A DNA stretch of 64,000 nucleotides. Origin: an uncultured Aquimarina sp. (lineage in GTDB: Bacteria > Bacteroidota > Bacteroidia > Flavobacteriales > Flavobacteriaceae). The stretch covers positions 1 through 64,000 of the forward strand of contig CANMLS010000014.1 in assembly GCA_947498785.1 (NCBI GenBank). Direction: 5' to 3'. Positions 56,738 to 63,727 of this stretch are shown in pieces (position 1 is the first letter of the stretch; each line of letters starts with the position of its first letter). The notes under the pieces are model-generated. The model saw only the letters and a program-made list of their open reading frames with translations. It was not told the DNA's origin and did not search any database. Both the position numbers and the translations under genes were made by a program.

Positions 56738-56931
56738 TTGCCAACGTTTAACTATGCGTAGTGCGGGAGCAGTAAATCACTGGTTTTCGAGCTCACACCT
56801 AGCCAAAGTTTATATTTTGTTTTTATATTTTCTAAAATACTAAATTTAATAGTTTGGCGACAAACCAAATAGACAATGACTTTTCGATTAAACCAAAACC
56901 CCGCATTATCGCATAGGTGTTGTTATATGGC
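56738..56931. repeat. Large attC-like inverted repeat between two genes
   Basis: CTATGCGTAGTGCGGG (56752-56767) pairs with CCCGCATTATCGCATAG (56900-56916) except for one extra base, enclosing about 130 bp. Outer ends read TTGCCAACG and TGTTATATGGC. On the minus strand the unit runs TAACAACACC...AAACGTTGG, close in form to large attC/VCR-type recombination sites. Confidence 0.6.
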
Positions 56932-56935
56932 GTTT

Positions 56936-58015
56936 TTATTCTTCACTATCGATAGTATCGTCCCATTTAAAGTTTTCCATTGACAATTCATTTTCGGCAA
57001 CTTCTGGCTCTTCTGGTCTCGATTCTTCATAACTAGTCATTATTTTGTCAAAGTCTTCTGAATTAATTCGAGAAAATAACTGTAAAGTCAATGAAGAATC
57101 TTGAGATAGAAAATAAGGGACAATAATCTTGTTGTCTCCAATAAGTGTGGTAATAAACCCAAATAAACCAGGAATCCCATTTAGTTTAACTTTATTTACC
57201 GTACTGTGAGGAAAGTAATCCTCATTAGGATAATCATAATAAATCTCTCCGTAATTTTTCTCTTCTATCCATTCTATTTGTTCAAACATTTCTAAACCAA
57301 AACTTGTCTTTTCAGAACCATTCTCTTCTGAAACTTTTATTGCAAGTTCAATCACTTCGTGTTTTTTATCATAGAAACTATCTTCATCGTGTTTTCCACT
57401 TGAATAGCTTATGGTATCGTGAATTTCCAAAAGTCCTGACAACAAGAATATTTCATTAGTTGAAAGATGTTCATAGTTTGTTGTTTGCGTTGTTGTAATT
57501 ACTGGATGCCAATCAGCTATTTCATCGTGAATTATCCATTTATCTTTTAGTAATTGAATAAGAGCTAAATTAGAGCTGATTAGCCCAAATTCTTTTACTA
57601 AATCGATATGGTTTATTAGAACTTCTTTTAATTCATTCCCTTGAATTAGATGAACTTTATAATTGACGCCATTAGCTCTTTCGTCTAAGTAGGTTTGTCC
57701 GTTATTTGTGATATGAGATGATAGAATAAAAACTAAATGTTCAGGTCTTTTGGCATTAGCCCAAGCAAATTTAGATTCGAACTCTGCAGGTGGAACACCT
57801 CCTGTATAATGTTTGCATTCGAAAAACCATACATCGTCATATAGAACTAAATCATTTTGCACTCTTTTTACAGCCTGAATATCTCTGCCATTATCAGCTC
57901 CACCTTGTCTCCACCTTACTTTTTCATAGCCTAGCTTATTAATTAATTTAAAGCAAAGTTGTTCAAACTGAGTTGGGGTTATTAGCTGAAAATCTATGTC
58001 TGTCGATTTTATCAT
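56936..58015 (-). CDS. Mrr-like restriction endonuclease
   Basis: 359 residues. The first 150 form a PD-(D/E)XK nuclease: FEQLCFKLINKLGYEKVRW, RQGGADNGRDIQA with D45, then WFFECKHYTGGV with E66 and K68. This matches Mrr-type enzymes that cut foreign or modified DNA. The last 200 residues are an unassigned recognition or effector region. The gene is enclosed by a perfect 11-bp inverted repeat, TGTTATATGGC (56921-56931) and GCCATATAACA (58032-58042). Confidence 0.82.
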   Translation of the reverse strand: MIKSTDIDFQLITPTQFEQLCFKLINKLGYEKVRWRQGGADNGRDIQAVKRVQNDLVLYDDVWFFECKHYTGGVPPAEFESKFAWANAKRPEHLVFILSSHITNNGQTYLDERANGVNYKVHLIQGNELKEVLINHIDLVKEFGLISSNLALIQLLKDKWIIHDEIADWHPVITTTQTTNYEHLSTNEIFLLSGLLEIHDTISYSSGKHDEDSFYDKKHEVIELAIKVSEENGSEKTSFGLEMFEQIEWIEEKNYGEIYYDYPNEDYFPHSTVNKVKLNGIPGLFGFITTLIGDNKIIVPYFLSQDSSLTLQLFSRINSEDFDKIMTSYEESRPEEPEVAENELSMENFKWDDTIDSEE

Positions 58016-58041
58016 TTAGTTGTATTCAAATGCCATATAAC

Positions 58042-58077
58042 AATGGATATATATGTACAGGTACATATATATCCATT
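58042..58077. repeat. Perfect 17-bp-arm palindrome
   Basis: AATGGATATATATGTAC, AG, and its exact complement. It adjoins GCCATATAACA just right of the Mrr-like gene. It could be a folded recombination site or a strong hairpin. Confidence 0.85.
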
Positions 58078-58103
58078 ATGTAAATTATTAATTCTTGTTC
58101 TTC

Positions 58104-58122
58104 ATCGTTTATTTAGACTTTA
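58104..58122 (-). repeat. Repeated site copy 5
   Basis: ATCGTTTATTTAGACTTTA (plus strand). It carries the stop of the 83-residue gene (L K S K stop) and on the minus strand leads into CGATG, which starts only a five-codon frame before the palindrome. Confidence 0.8.
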
Positions 58123-58360
58123 AACTATTAATCCAGTTATGACATTTATCGATATAATATGTATTCATATTCATCAATTCATTCTGAATTTCTTTACTTA
58201 TTTCAATAGCACCATACTTCGTTTCAAAAAATAGAATGGAAGGTGAATATCTAAACATTAGAAAATCGAAATCTTCGTTATCATCTTCTGTACTATAATT
58301 TTGTTTGTATCGCTCTATACAAGCATCAATATATTGATGTATTTCTAATTTGCTTATCAT
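58109..58360 (-). CDS. Small hypothetical protein of the island
   Basis: 83 residues, acidic middle (STEDDNEDFDFLMFRYSPSILFFETKYGAIEISKEIQNEL) and helical ends. No known family. It fills exactly the segment between site copies 6 and 5. Confidence 0.65.
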   Translation of the reverse strand: MISKLEIHQYIDACIERYKQNYSTEDDNEDFDFLMFRYSPSILFFETKYGAIEISKEIQNELMNMNTYYIDKCHNWINSLKSK

Positions 58361-58377
58361 CGGTTTATTAAACTTTA
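58359..58377 (-). repeat. Repeated site copy 6
   Basis: ATCGGTTTATTAAACTTTA (plus strand). The CGATG on the minus strand is the start codon of the 83-residue gene. Confidence 0.8.
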
Positions 58378-58383
58378 TTTAAG

Positions 58384-58659
58384 TTAATTGCTATTAAGTA
58401 AATCGTTCAGGCTAATAGAATGATGTATGTTTTTTAACTCATTATTTACCGTAGTTTCAGATAACAGTTCCCATTCTTTTAAATTTTTATAACCTTCTGT
58501 TTGTAAAAAATCGCTTATGCTTTCTAATTCTGTAAGTAGTAGACCTGTTAAACTAGCAATAACAGTATTATAAGTGCCATTTTCTTTCCTATTCAGAATA
58601 CTAATATGATTAATAATATTTGCTAAGTCTTGGACAGTTTTTACTGTTTTTTCTTCCAT
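58384..58659 (-). CDS. Small hypothetical protein of the island
   Basis: 91 residues, helical (KTVKTVQDLANIINHISILNRKENG, LTGLLLTELESISDFLQTEGYKNLKEWELL). No known family. It lies between site copies 7 and 6 and starts with the ATG of copy 7. Confidence 0.65.
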   Translation of the reverse strand: MEEKTVKTVQDLANIINHISILNRKENGTYNTVIASLTGLLLTELESISDFLQTEGYKNLKEWELLSETTVNNELKNIHHSISLNDLLNSN

Positions 58660-58678
58660 CGTTTATTTGAACTTTTAA
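58658..58678 (-). repeat. Repeated site copy 7
   Basis: ATCGTTTATTTGAACTTTTAA (plus strand); its minus-strand CGATG starts the 91-residue gene. Confidence 0.85.
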
Positions 58679-58695
58679 ATTATTAACTAAAGTAA

Positions 58696-59499
58696 TTACT
58701 TATTATGGAATAGTTTTACAATAGATTCGTAAGTGCTATTCGTGATTTTGTCATAGTCATAACATATAAAAGAAGCGAGATTTGCGATCTTCTGTATTCT
58801 ATTTATGGTAATTGTTATGGCTTCACTGTCAGGTTCTGTTACAAATCCTCTCATTTCCCCATACATTGGCACATATTTCTCACCGTTTACACGAGTCAAT
58901 TCAGATGAGCCATCCATCTTTCTTATGAAATATTTACCAGCAACATGTATAATATCAGGTCTACGATCTATGTTAACTTCATTGTTTTTATAAAAATCAT
59001 ACATATGATTTAATATATTTTCTGCGCTATTACCATCTGAAGCATAAATTATCTTAAACGGCCAATTAGACGTGTGCCCAAGAGAAAGACCATTTGGGAT
59101 TCTTTTAGAGTAATTACTTGTTGGAGGTATTGAAGCAATATTTTCAAGTGCATCATATAGCTGGTTTTTATCAAGTTTGGACTTTATTGAGACCGCTCCT
59201 ACACACCCATCCACAGGCCCAAAAGACTTATATTCTAATTTATGTACAGGAGAACTGTTTAGAGAAATAATTATATCCATTTGTTTAGATTCTCTACCTT
59301 CTAAATCATATAAAAAACCTCCTAAATCTACAGAGCAATTTCTGGGACAGTGATTTTTTAAAAACTCTAAATATATCATCTCTCTGTAAAATCCAACATC
59401 TGTAGTATTCGGAAATATCGAGGCCTCATCCGCTGAGCCCTTTAGAGTTTTACCTATCGAATTATAGTAATTAGCAAGTCTATCAAAAAAAGTTGGCAT
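58696..59499 (-). CDS. DUF6602-like protein, nuclease fold with altered active site
   Basis: 267 residues. The opening (ADEASIFPNTTDVGFYREMIYLEFLKNHCPRNCSVDLGGFLYD, then ESKQMDIIIS with D75) matches DUF6602 proteins that keep a PD-(D/E)XK-like core. Where relatives have E-x-K, this protein has AVSIKS (S104, K106), so catalysis may be lost or changed. The C-terminal half holds a long basic region. It fills the segment between site copies 8 and 7, after a 20-codon frame at 59602-59540 whose ATG is in copy 8. Confidence 0.7.
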   Translation of the reverse strand: MPTFFDRLANYYNSIGKTLKGSADEASIFPNTTDVGFYREMIYLEFLKNHCPRNCSVDLGGFLYDLEGRESKQMDIIISLNSSPVHKLEYKSFGPVDGCVGAVSIKSKLDKNQLYDALENIASIPPTSNYSKRIPNGLSLGHTSNWPFKIIYASDGNSAENILNHMYDFYKNNEVNIDRRPDIIHVAGKYFIRKMDGSSELTRVNGEKYVPMYGEMRGFVTEPDSEAITITINRIQKIANLASFICYDYDKITNSTYESIVKLFHNK

Positions 59500-59599
59500 A
59501 AATACAATATTGGTATGTAGAGTTTGTTTTTCTTTTAATTAGGAAATTTTCATCAAATTAGTTACACTAGTCACAATGTGAAATTTAATAGTTTTAGTC

Positions 59600-59620
59600 A
59601 TCGTTTTATTGAACTTTTAA
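59600..59620 (-). repeat. Repeated site copy 8
   Basis: ATCGTTTTATTGAACTTTTAA (plus strand), between the RelA/SpoT-like gene and the DUF6602 gene. Confidence 0.85.
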
Positions 59621-59634
59621 TTTACTATGCCACA

Positions 59635-59649
59635 CGGAAAACATTTCCG
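59635..59649 (-). terminator. Short hairpin after the four-gene operon
   Basis: CGGAAA, three bases, TTTCCG, about 10 bp after the RelA/SpoT-like stop codon. It lacks a good T-tract on the minus strand, so termination is only possible. Confidence 0.4.
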
Positions 59650-59658
59650 CCTATCGAG

Positions 59659-60627
59659 TTAAACCCATATCCCTTTAAGGATTTCCAGTTCACTCCAATC
59701 CATTTCATTTGAATATATTTCTTCTAAGACATTTTCATGTTTTTCCATCATGTAAAATATTAAAAAAATTTCTGGTTGAGTAATTATCGGAATTTTATAG
59801 AATCTTTCAGTGTTTTCTATGAAAACTCTTTCAAGCTTTTCCTCTTTACTTTTAATAAATTTATCAACTGTTTCTAATAATGATACTTTTTTATTGTCGT
59901 CGAATTTCGATAGTAATTTATTAAAATTATCAATTGAAAGTGCTCTATCGAAATCAACCCTGCAAAACCGAAAAACTTTTCCCTCTAATTGCTTTATAAA
60001 TTTATAAACTAAACTATTTTTTTCATCAAATAACAATTCATTTACAGATGAAAATTCATCATCGGCGATTTCATATAAAGAGAGTAATCGGTAAACTCTA
60101 CGTTTAAAACCTTTAGGTATTTCAATATCTTTCTTATATGTTAAAATATGAGCAGTGCTAGACCAGGCATGTTGATTGATTGTCCTTACCTGTACCTCAA
60201 AGACTAAATCTTTAATACTATGGAAATAATCTATATGAAACTTTTCTTCTTTAACTTTTAAATCATAATGATTACTTGTGTAGTTTAGTTCATTGAAATC
60301 TAAATCATCTTCCTTGTATTCAACAGATACAATGATAAATTGTTCTTTTATCCATTTATCCACAGTTTCTAAATCTGTAACAAAGGAACAAATAATTCTC
60401 AATCCTAACTTATCACTAACGTCGCTATAATTATAATCCTTTTTTATTCTCTTTCTTTGAATTTTTTTAATTAGACTTAAAAGATCTTTAGTTCTACAGC
60501 TTATTTCTGGTAAAATTTCGTATTTAGATAATTGTTGACTAAAATGCTCTTTTAGTGATTTACCAAGTTTTTCATATAATGGTTTATCGATATCCCATTC
60601 TTTTTTAATACTTTCTATATCCACCAT
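59659..60627 (-). CDS. RelA/SpoT-like alarmone synthetase
   Basis: 322 residues from ATG 60627 (a GTG at 60630 is also possible). The synthetase motifs are all present: CRTKDLLSLIKKIQRKR (R45), DVSDKLGLRIIC with D72 and R77, and LVFEVQVRTINQHAWSSTAH with E144, Q146, R148 and W155. No HD hydrolase domain precedes it. The last 150 residues form an unassigned helical region. Stand-alone members either make (p)ppGpp or pyrophosphorylate tRNA as phage-triggered toxins. It is the last gene of the operon, 2 bp after the NdpA-like gene. Confidence 0.85.
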   Translation of the reverse strand: MVDIESIKKEWDIDKPLYEKLGKSLKEHFSQQLSKYEILPEISCRTKDLLSLIKKIQRKRIKKDYNYSDVSDKLGLRIICSFVTDLETVDKWIKEQFIIVSVEYKEDDLDFNELNYTSNHYDLKVKEEKFHIDYFHSIKDLVFEVQVRTINQHAWSSTAHILTYKKDIEIPKGFKRRVYRLLSLYEIADDEFSSVNELLFDEKNSLVYKFIKQLEGKVFRFCRVDFDRALSIDNFNKLLSKFDDNKKVSLLETVDKFIKSKEEKLERVFIENTERFYKIPIITQPEIFLIFYMMEKHENVLEEIYSNEMDWSELEILKGIWV

Positions 60628-60629
60628 CA

Positions 60630-61673
60630 CTAATCTACTTTTCGAATCTTAGATTCTATAATTGCTTGATGATTACCATTAGGTAACTCCAGTAAATCAA
60701 CGTTATCTTCAAAAGATCCTTGATTTCCCAAAATCATGATCCCATTTTGAAAGGCAACTGTAAATTTTTTGATTTTCGAATTAACTAAAGCAAGGTCTTT
60801 ATTGAACGTCTTATAATCAAAATTCTTTGTTTCTAAGAAAGCTTTGTATTCATCTTGAAAAAAAGAATTTTTGAAATAATCATCAGAGAATTCTTTAGGA
60901 TTAAGTTGAGTGCTATTCTTTTGTAAATAGGAATTAAGGTGCTGAATATATGTGGCTTGATCAATTTTATCTTGGACAGTTGTTTGAATAAAAGTCCTAG
61001 TAAGATTATAGAATCTCTGAGTTGTTACCTTTGGGTCATCATATGGACGGCATCCTAAAAAATCATAAACAAAAAATGAAGATAATTCCTTTCTTTGTTT
61101 ACTATTTATTTGATAATCCATTATATAGCCATCAAAATCAAATCCAAATTCATCTCGATTGAGCAGGAGCGAGATTTTAAATAATTTTGTTTTCTCAGTG
61201 AGCATTAAATTTTCCACCTGCTCAATATCAAATGATTTTGTTATTGGGTTTAGAGTTAGTTGAGCACCCCCATCTCTTTCCAACTTCATTATTATACAAA
61301 CCGAATTATTTGATAAAAGGCATTTTAAAATAAATAAAATGCCTGATGCATTATTACCTTTCTGAACGTTATAGAGGTGTTGACCAATATCTTTAGATTT
61401 ATTAACAAAACTGTCATCATTATCTATCATAAGATCAACATAATTATTAATTGGAGAATCACTTGATGAGTCATAACAAATATTAAATGCTCTATCTCTG
61501 CCTAAAGCTCTAGATATACTATCTTTAAAAAATAATTTCAACTCTGTTGTTAATTCACTTTCTTGCTGACTAAAAGTTGGAGCAACGGAAAAATCATTCT
61601 TCTTATGCTTAGGTATATCGTGAACAATAGCTTTTTCTATAGATAAAGTAGTTAGGTCAATTTTAGTTTTCAT
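60630..61673 (-). CDS. NdpA/YejK-like nucleoid-associated protein
   Basis: 347 residues from ATG 61673; an upstream TTG (61703) would overlap the previous gene. The NA37 pattern is visible: LSIEKAIVHDIPKHKK near the N-terminus, SSSDSPINNYVDLMIDNDDSFVNKSKDIGQHLYNVQKGNNASGILFILK and KLERDGGAQL. It would be a DNA-binding nucleoid protein, usually of unknown phenotype. It is sandwiched between an abortive-infection-like gene and an alarmone synthetase, which suggests a sensor or regulator role in defence. Confidence 0.75.
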   Translation of the reverse strand: MKTKIDLTTLSIEKAIVHDIPKHKKNDFSVAPTFSQQESELTTELKLFFKDSISRALGRDRAFNICYDSSSDSPINNYVDLMIDNDDSFVNKSKDIGQHLYNVQKGNNASGILFILKCLLSNNSVCIIMKLERDGGAQLTLNPITKSFDIEQVENLMLTEKTKLFKISLLLNRDEFGFDFDGYIMDYQINSKQRKELSSFFVYDFLGCRPYDDPKVTTQRFYNLTRTFIQTTVQDKIDQATYIQHLNSYLQKNSTQLNPKEFSDDYFKNSFFQDEYKAFLETKNFDYKTFNKDLALVNSKIKKFTVAFQNGIMILGNQGSFEDNVDLLELPNGNHQAIIESKIRKVD

Positions 61674-61690
61674 TTGATCATTTTTATAAT

Positions 61691-62602
61691 TTATGATTCC
61701 CAATCATATTGAAGTTTATAATAAGTTTTAGGTTTTATATTATTACCTAATTCTTCTGGAAGATTTTTTATCAATTTATATTTTGTTATTAGACTATATT
61801 TTTTCTCCCAACTACTTCCAATATGAGTAAACGAAACATAAAACAAAAACTTCAGTTCGTAAAGAGTCATCTGAGCTCTTAATAACTTTATGTATTCGTA
61901 TTTTTGATCTTCTTTTAAGAATTCAGATCTATCAACAAACTTTACCGATTGTGATAAATGTCTTAGGTAATGACTGAGTCTGTGCTGATGACCTCCATAA
62001 TATACAATACCACTATCATAATTAGTCTTTAGCTTTCTTAGATTATTTATAATTGTTTTAACTAAAGAACTTTCATATTTGTCCAATTGTTTTTCTAAAG
62101 TTGACCTAGTTTTATTAGAAACACCATAATAGAGAACTAATAAAGTAATGTTTATTAGTTCGGATTGCCTTAATGTATTATTTGAATATTTCTCAATACT
62201 CTTATAGAGTACATCAAATTGATCAATCAATTCCACAAAATAAGATGATGATGAAACCTGTTCTTTTTTTTCTGAAGGAACTCTGTAATTAACGATATTT
62301 CGAACATTTTCTCGATGAAATTTTAAAAGTTCAAAAAACTTACTCTCAAACTGTTGAATATTAAAAGTATTTTGTTGTTTAATTATAGTTTCATAGAGCA
62401 AAAAAATACCCGCTAAAGAAAATAAGGAGCCAATTACCCCACCTATCAAACTTCCATAATTATCTGCTAATTCAGGATTAATAATCCAGCTCCAATCATT
62501 AAATGAGTTTAAAATGCTAAATAAAATGAGTAACACAAAACCAACAAAGGAAATGATTAATGCAATCTTTGATGTCCAAAATAAATTTTTATCTAGTTTC
62601 AT
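61691..62602 (-). CDS. Putative phage abortive-infection membrane protein (putAbiC type)
   Basis: 303 residues with two N-terminal membrane helices (about 12-33 and 47-71), then a cytosolic helical domain. The family pattern is present: GSLIGGVIGSLFSLAGIFLLYETIIKQQNTFNIQQFESKFFELLKFHRENV, and later EYIKLLRAQMTLYELKFLFYVSFTHIGSSW. The family is named for lactococcal AbiC-like genes; mechanism unknown. It lies 62 bp after the HEPN-like gene. Confidence 0.8.
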   Translation of the reverse strand: MKLDKNLFWTSKIALIISFVGFVLLILFSILNSFNDWSWIINPELADNYGSLIGGVIGSLFSLAGIFLLYETIIKQQNTFNIQQFESKFFELLKFHRENVRNIVNYRVPSEKKEQVSSSSYFVELIDQFDVLYKSIEKYSNNTLRQSELINITLLVLYYGVSNKTRSTLEKQLDKYESSLVKTIINNLRKLKTNYDSGIVYYGGHQHRLSHYLRHLSQSVKFVDRSEFLKEDQKYEYIKLLRAQMTLYELKFLFYVSFTHIGSSWEKKYSLITKYKLIKNLPEELGNNIKPKTYYKLQYDWES

Positions 62603-62664
62603 TTTTAAAAGTAATATTAGTCGAGAACTTAACTATTTGAATTCATATCTAGAAAAACTTAAGA

Positions 62665-63135
62665 TTAATTGCTTAAATTCTTAATTAACTCTTTTAGTTT
62701 AGGTTCTACTCTTTTATAAATTAATAGAAATTCTTGCATTAACTTCTTAAATGGTATTGCTTTTAATTCCCCATTAGCATTCATAACCCGAAGGACTTCC
62801 TCACTATTAGTTTCTAATTTATCATGGGTTTTTGTGATGGGCATTTTACCGCTAATATTAGTATGGGCAAAAGAATTTCTGATTCTTCCAATACTTCGCA
62901 AATCTTCGGACATTGATTTATCAATACCTATTACTATTAAGACTTTGACCTTTCCTCCATAATGCATTACACTGCTATGTAAAACCACTTGGAGAAAATT
63001 GCCCGCGTTTTCAGGATTAAAATATGCTAACATTATACTATCCATTAACTTTTCAATTTCAATAGAGCGATTGATAATCCATCCTTGAGATTCTGTTTTA
63101 CTAAAGTCTCCAATGCTTATTTTTTGCTTTGACAT
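62665..63135 (-). CDS. HEPN-like protein with RNxxxH motif
   Basis: 156 residues, all-helical. It has IEIEKLMDSIMLAYFNPENAGNFLQVVLHSSVMHYGGKVKVL, then LRSIGRIRNSFAHTNI with R86-N87 and H91. RX4H is the RNase signature of HEPN domains, and the whole resembles MltR/HEPN proteins. It is first in the operon and could be the effector RNase or a sensor. Confidence 0.65.
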   Translation of the reverse strand: MSKQKISIGDFSKTESQGWIINRSIEIEKLMDSIMLAYFNPENAGNFLQVVLHSSVMHYGGKVKVLIVIGIDKSMSEDLRSIGRIRNSFAHTNISGKMPITKTHDKLETNSEEVLRVMNANGELKAIPFKKLMQEFLLIYKRVEPKLKELIKNLSN

Positions 63136-63351
63136 TTAATTTATAGTTTATTTATTATTAAAAGATCAAACCCATATCTAATCTCCCGTTTTTTTGTTTT
63201 ATTGGATAACTTGAATAACTTGAATTCCTGTTGTAACAACTCTATTATTTATACCTACAAGATCAATAATCCATTAATATATTAATTACGGTTTTCCACA
63301 GAAATGCATTTTATTGCTTGTAGGATTTTCATTCTATGCTTTAATTTCTTT

Positions 63352-63409
63352 TAAAAATAAAACACCCCATACCCGGAGCTGATCCAGATATGGGGTAATT
63401 CGTTTTTTT
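63352..63409. terminator. Bidirectional intrinsic terminator
   Basis: ACCCCATA (63364-63371) pairs with TATGGGGT (63389-63396). Seven Ts follow on the plus strand, and on the minus strand TTTTATTTTT follows. It most likely stops the transcript of the ATPase gene entering from the right. Confidence 0.8.
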
Positions 63410-63618
63410 ACGTTGGTTCTAAGATAGAAATTTTTATTTAATCTCCCTTAGCTTTTCATTTCTGTTTCTCTGTACTTTTTGTAATACGCTTTGTCTGGAT
63501 CTTGATGTGTTTTTTGTAATCGGCCTTTCGCATATCAAATTCTAAGGAGTGCTAAAAGGAGTATATCCAAACAAAATTTCAGTTCATTTAAGTGATAATT
63601 TGTAAACTTATAAAATGA

Positions 63619-63637
63619 ACCGCTTTATTGAACTTAA
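63619..63637 (-). repeat. Repeated site copy 9 (divergent)
   Basis: ACCGCTTTATTGAACTTAA (plus strand), less conserved than copies 1-8. Its core TTTATTGAACTT (63624-63635) is exactly inverted at 63666-63677. Confidence 0.65.
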
Positions 63638-63663
63638 GAGGTTTGTATTCCAGGTTTCTAATC

Positions 63664-63679
63664 AAAAGTTCAATAAAAT
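63664..63679 (+). repeat. Repeated site copy 10, opposite orientation
   Basis: AAAAGTTCAATAAAAT on the plus strand: the core of the site in inverted orientation, forming a 12-bp inverted repeat with copy 9 around 30 bases. Confidence 0.65.
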
Positions 63680-63727
63680 CACCAATTTTTTAAGCCTTTT
63701 AATTGATAATAATTAGCTTATTTTTTG

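Larger units (their letters stand above)
63136..63727. other. Intergenic region with a terminator and inverted site pair
   Basis: About 590 bases without a supported gene. It holds the hairpin at 63352-63409 and the inverted copies of the repeated site at 63619-63679. The operon promoter should lie in 63136-63300, but no clear TAnnTTTG element was seen. Confidence 0.5.

Noticed and set aside
54874..63679. Reading the repeated site array as a CRISPR array
   Set aside because: Copies are 0.2-3.5 kb apart with genes between, so there are no spacer-sized intervals.
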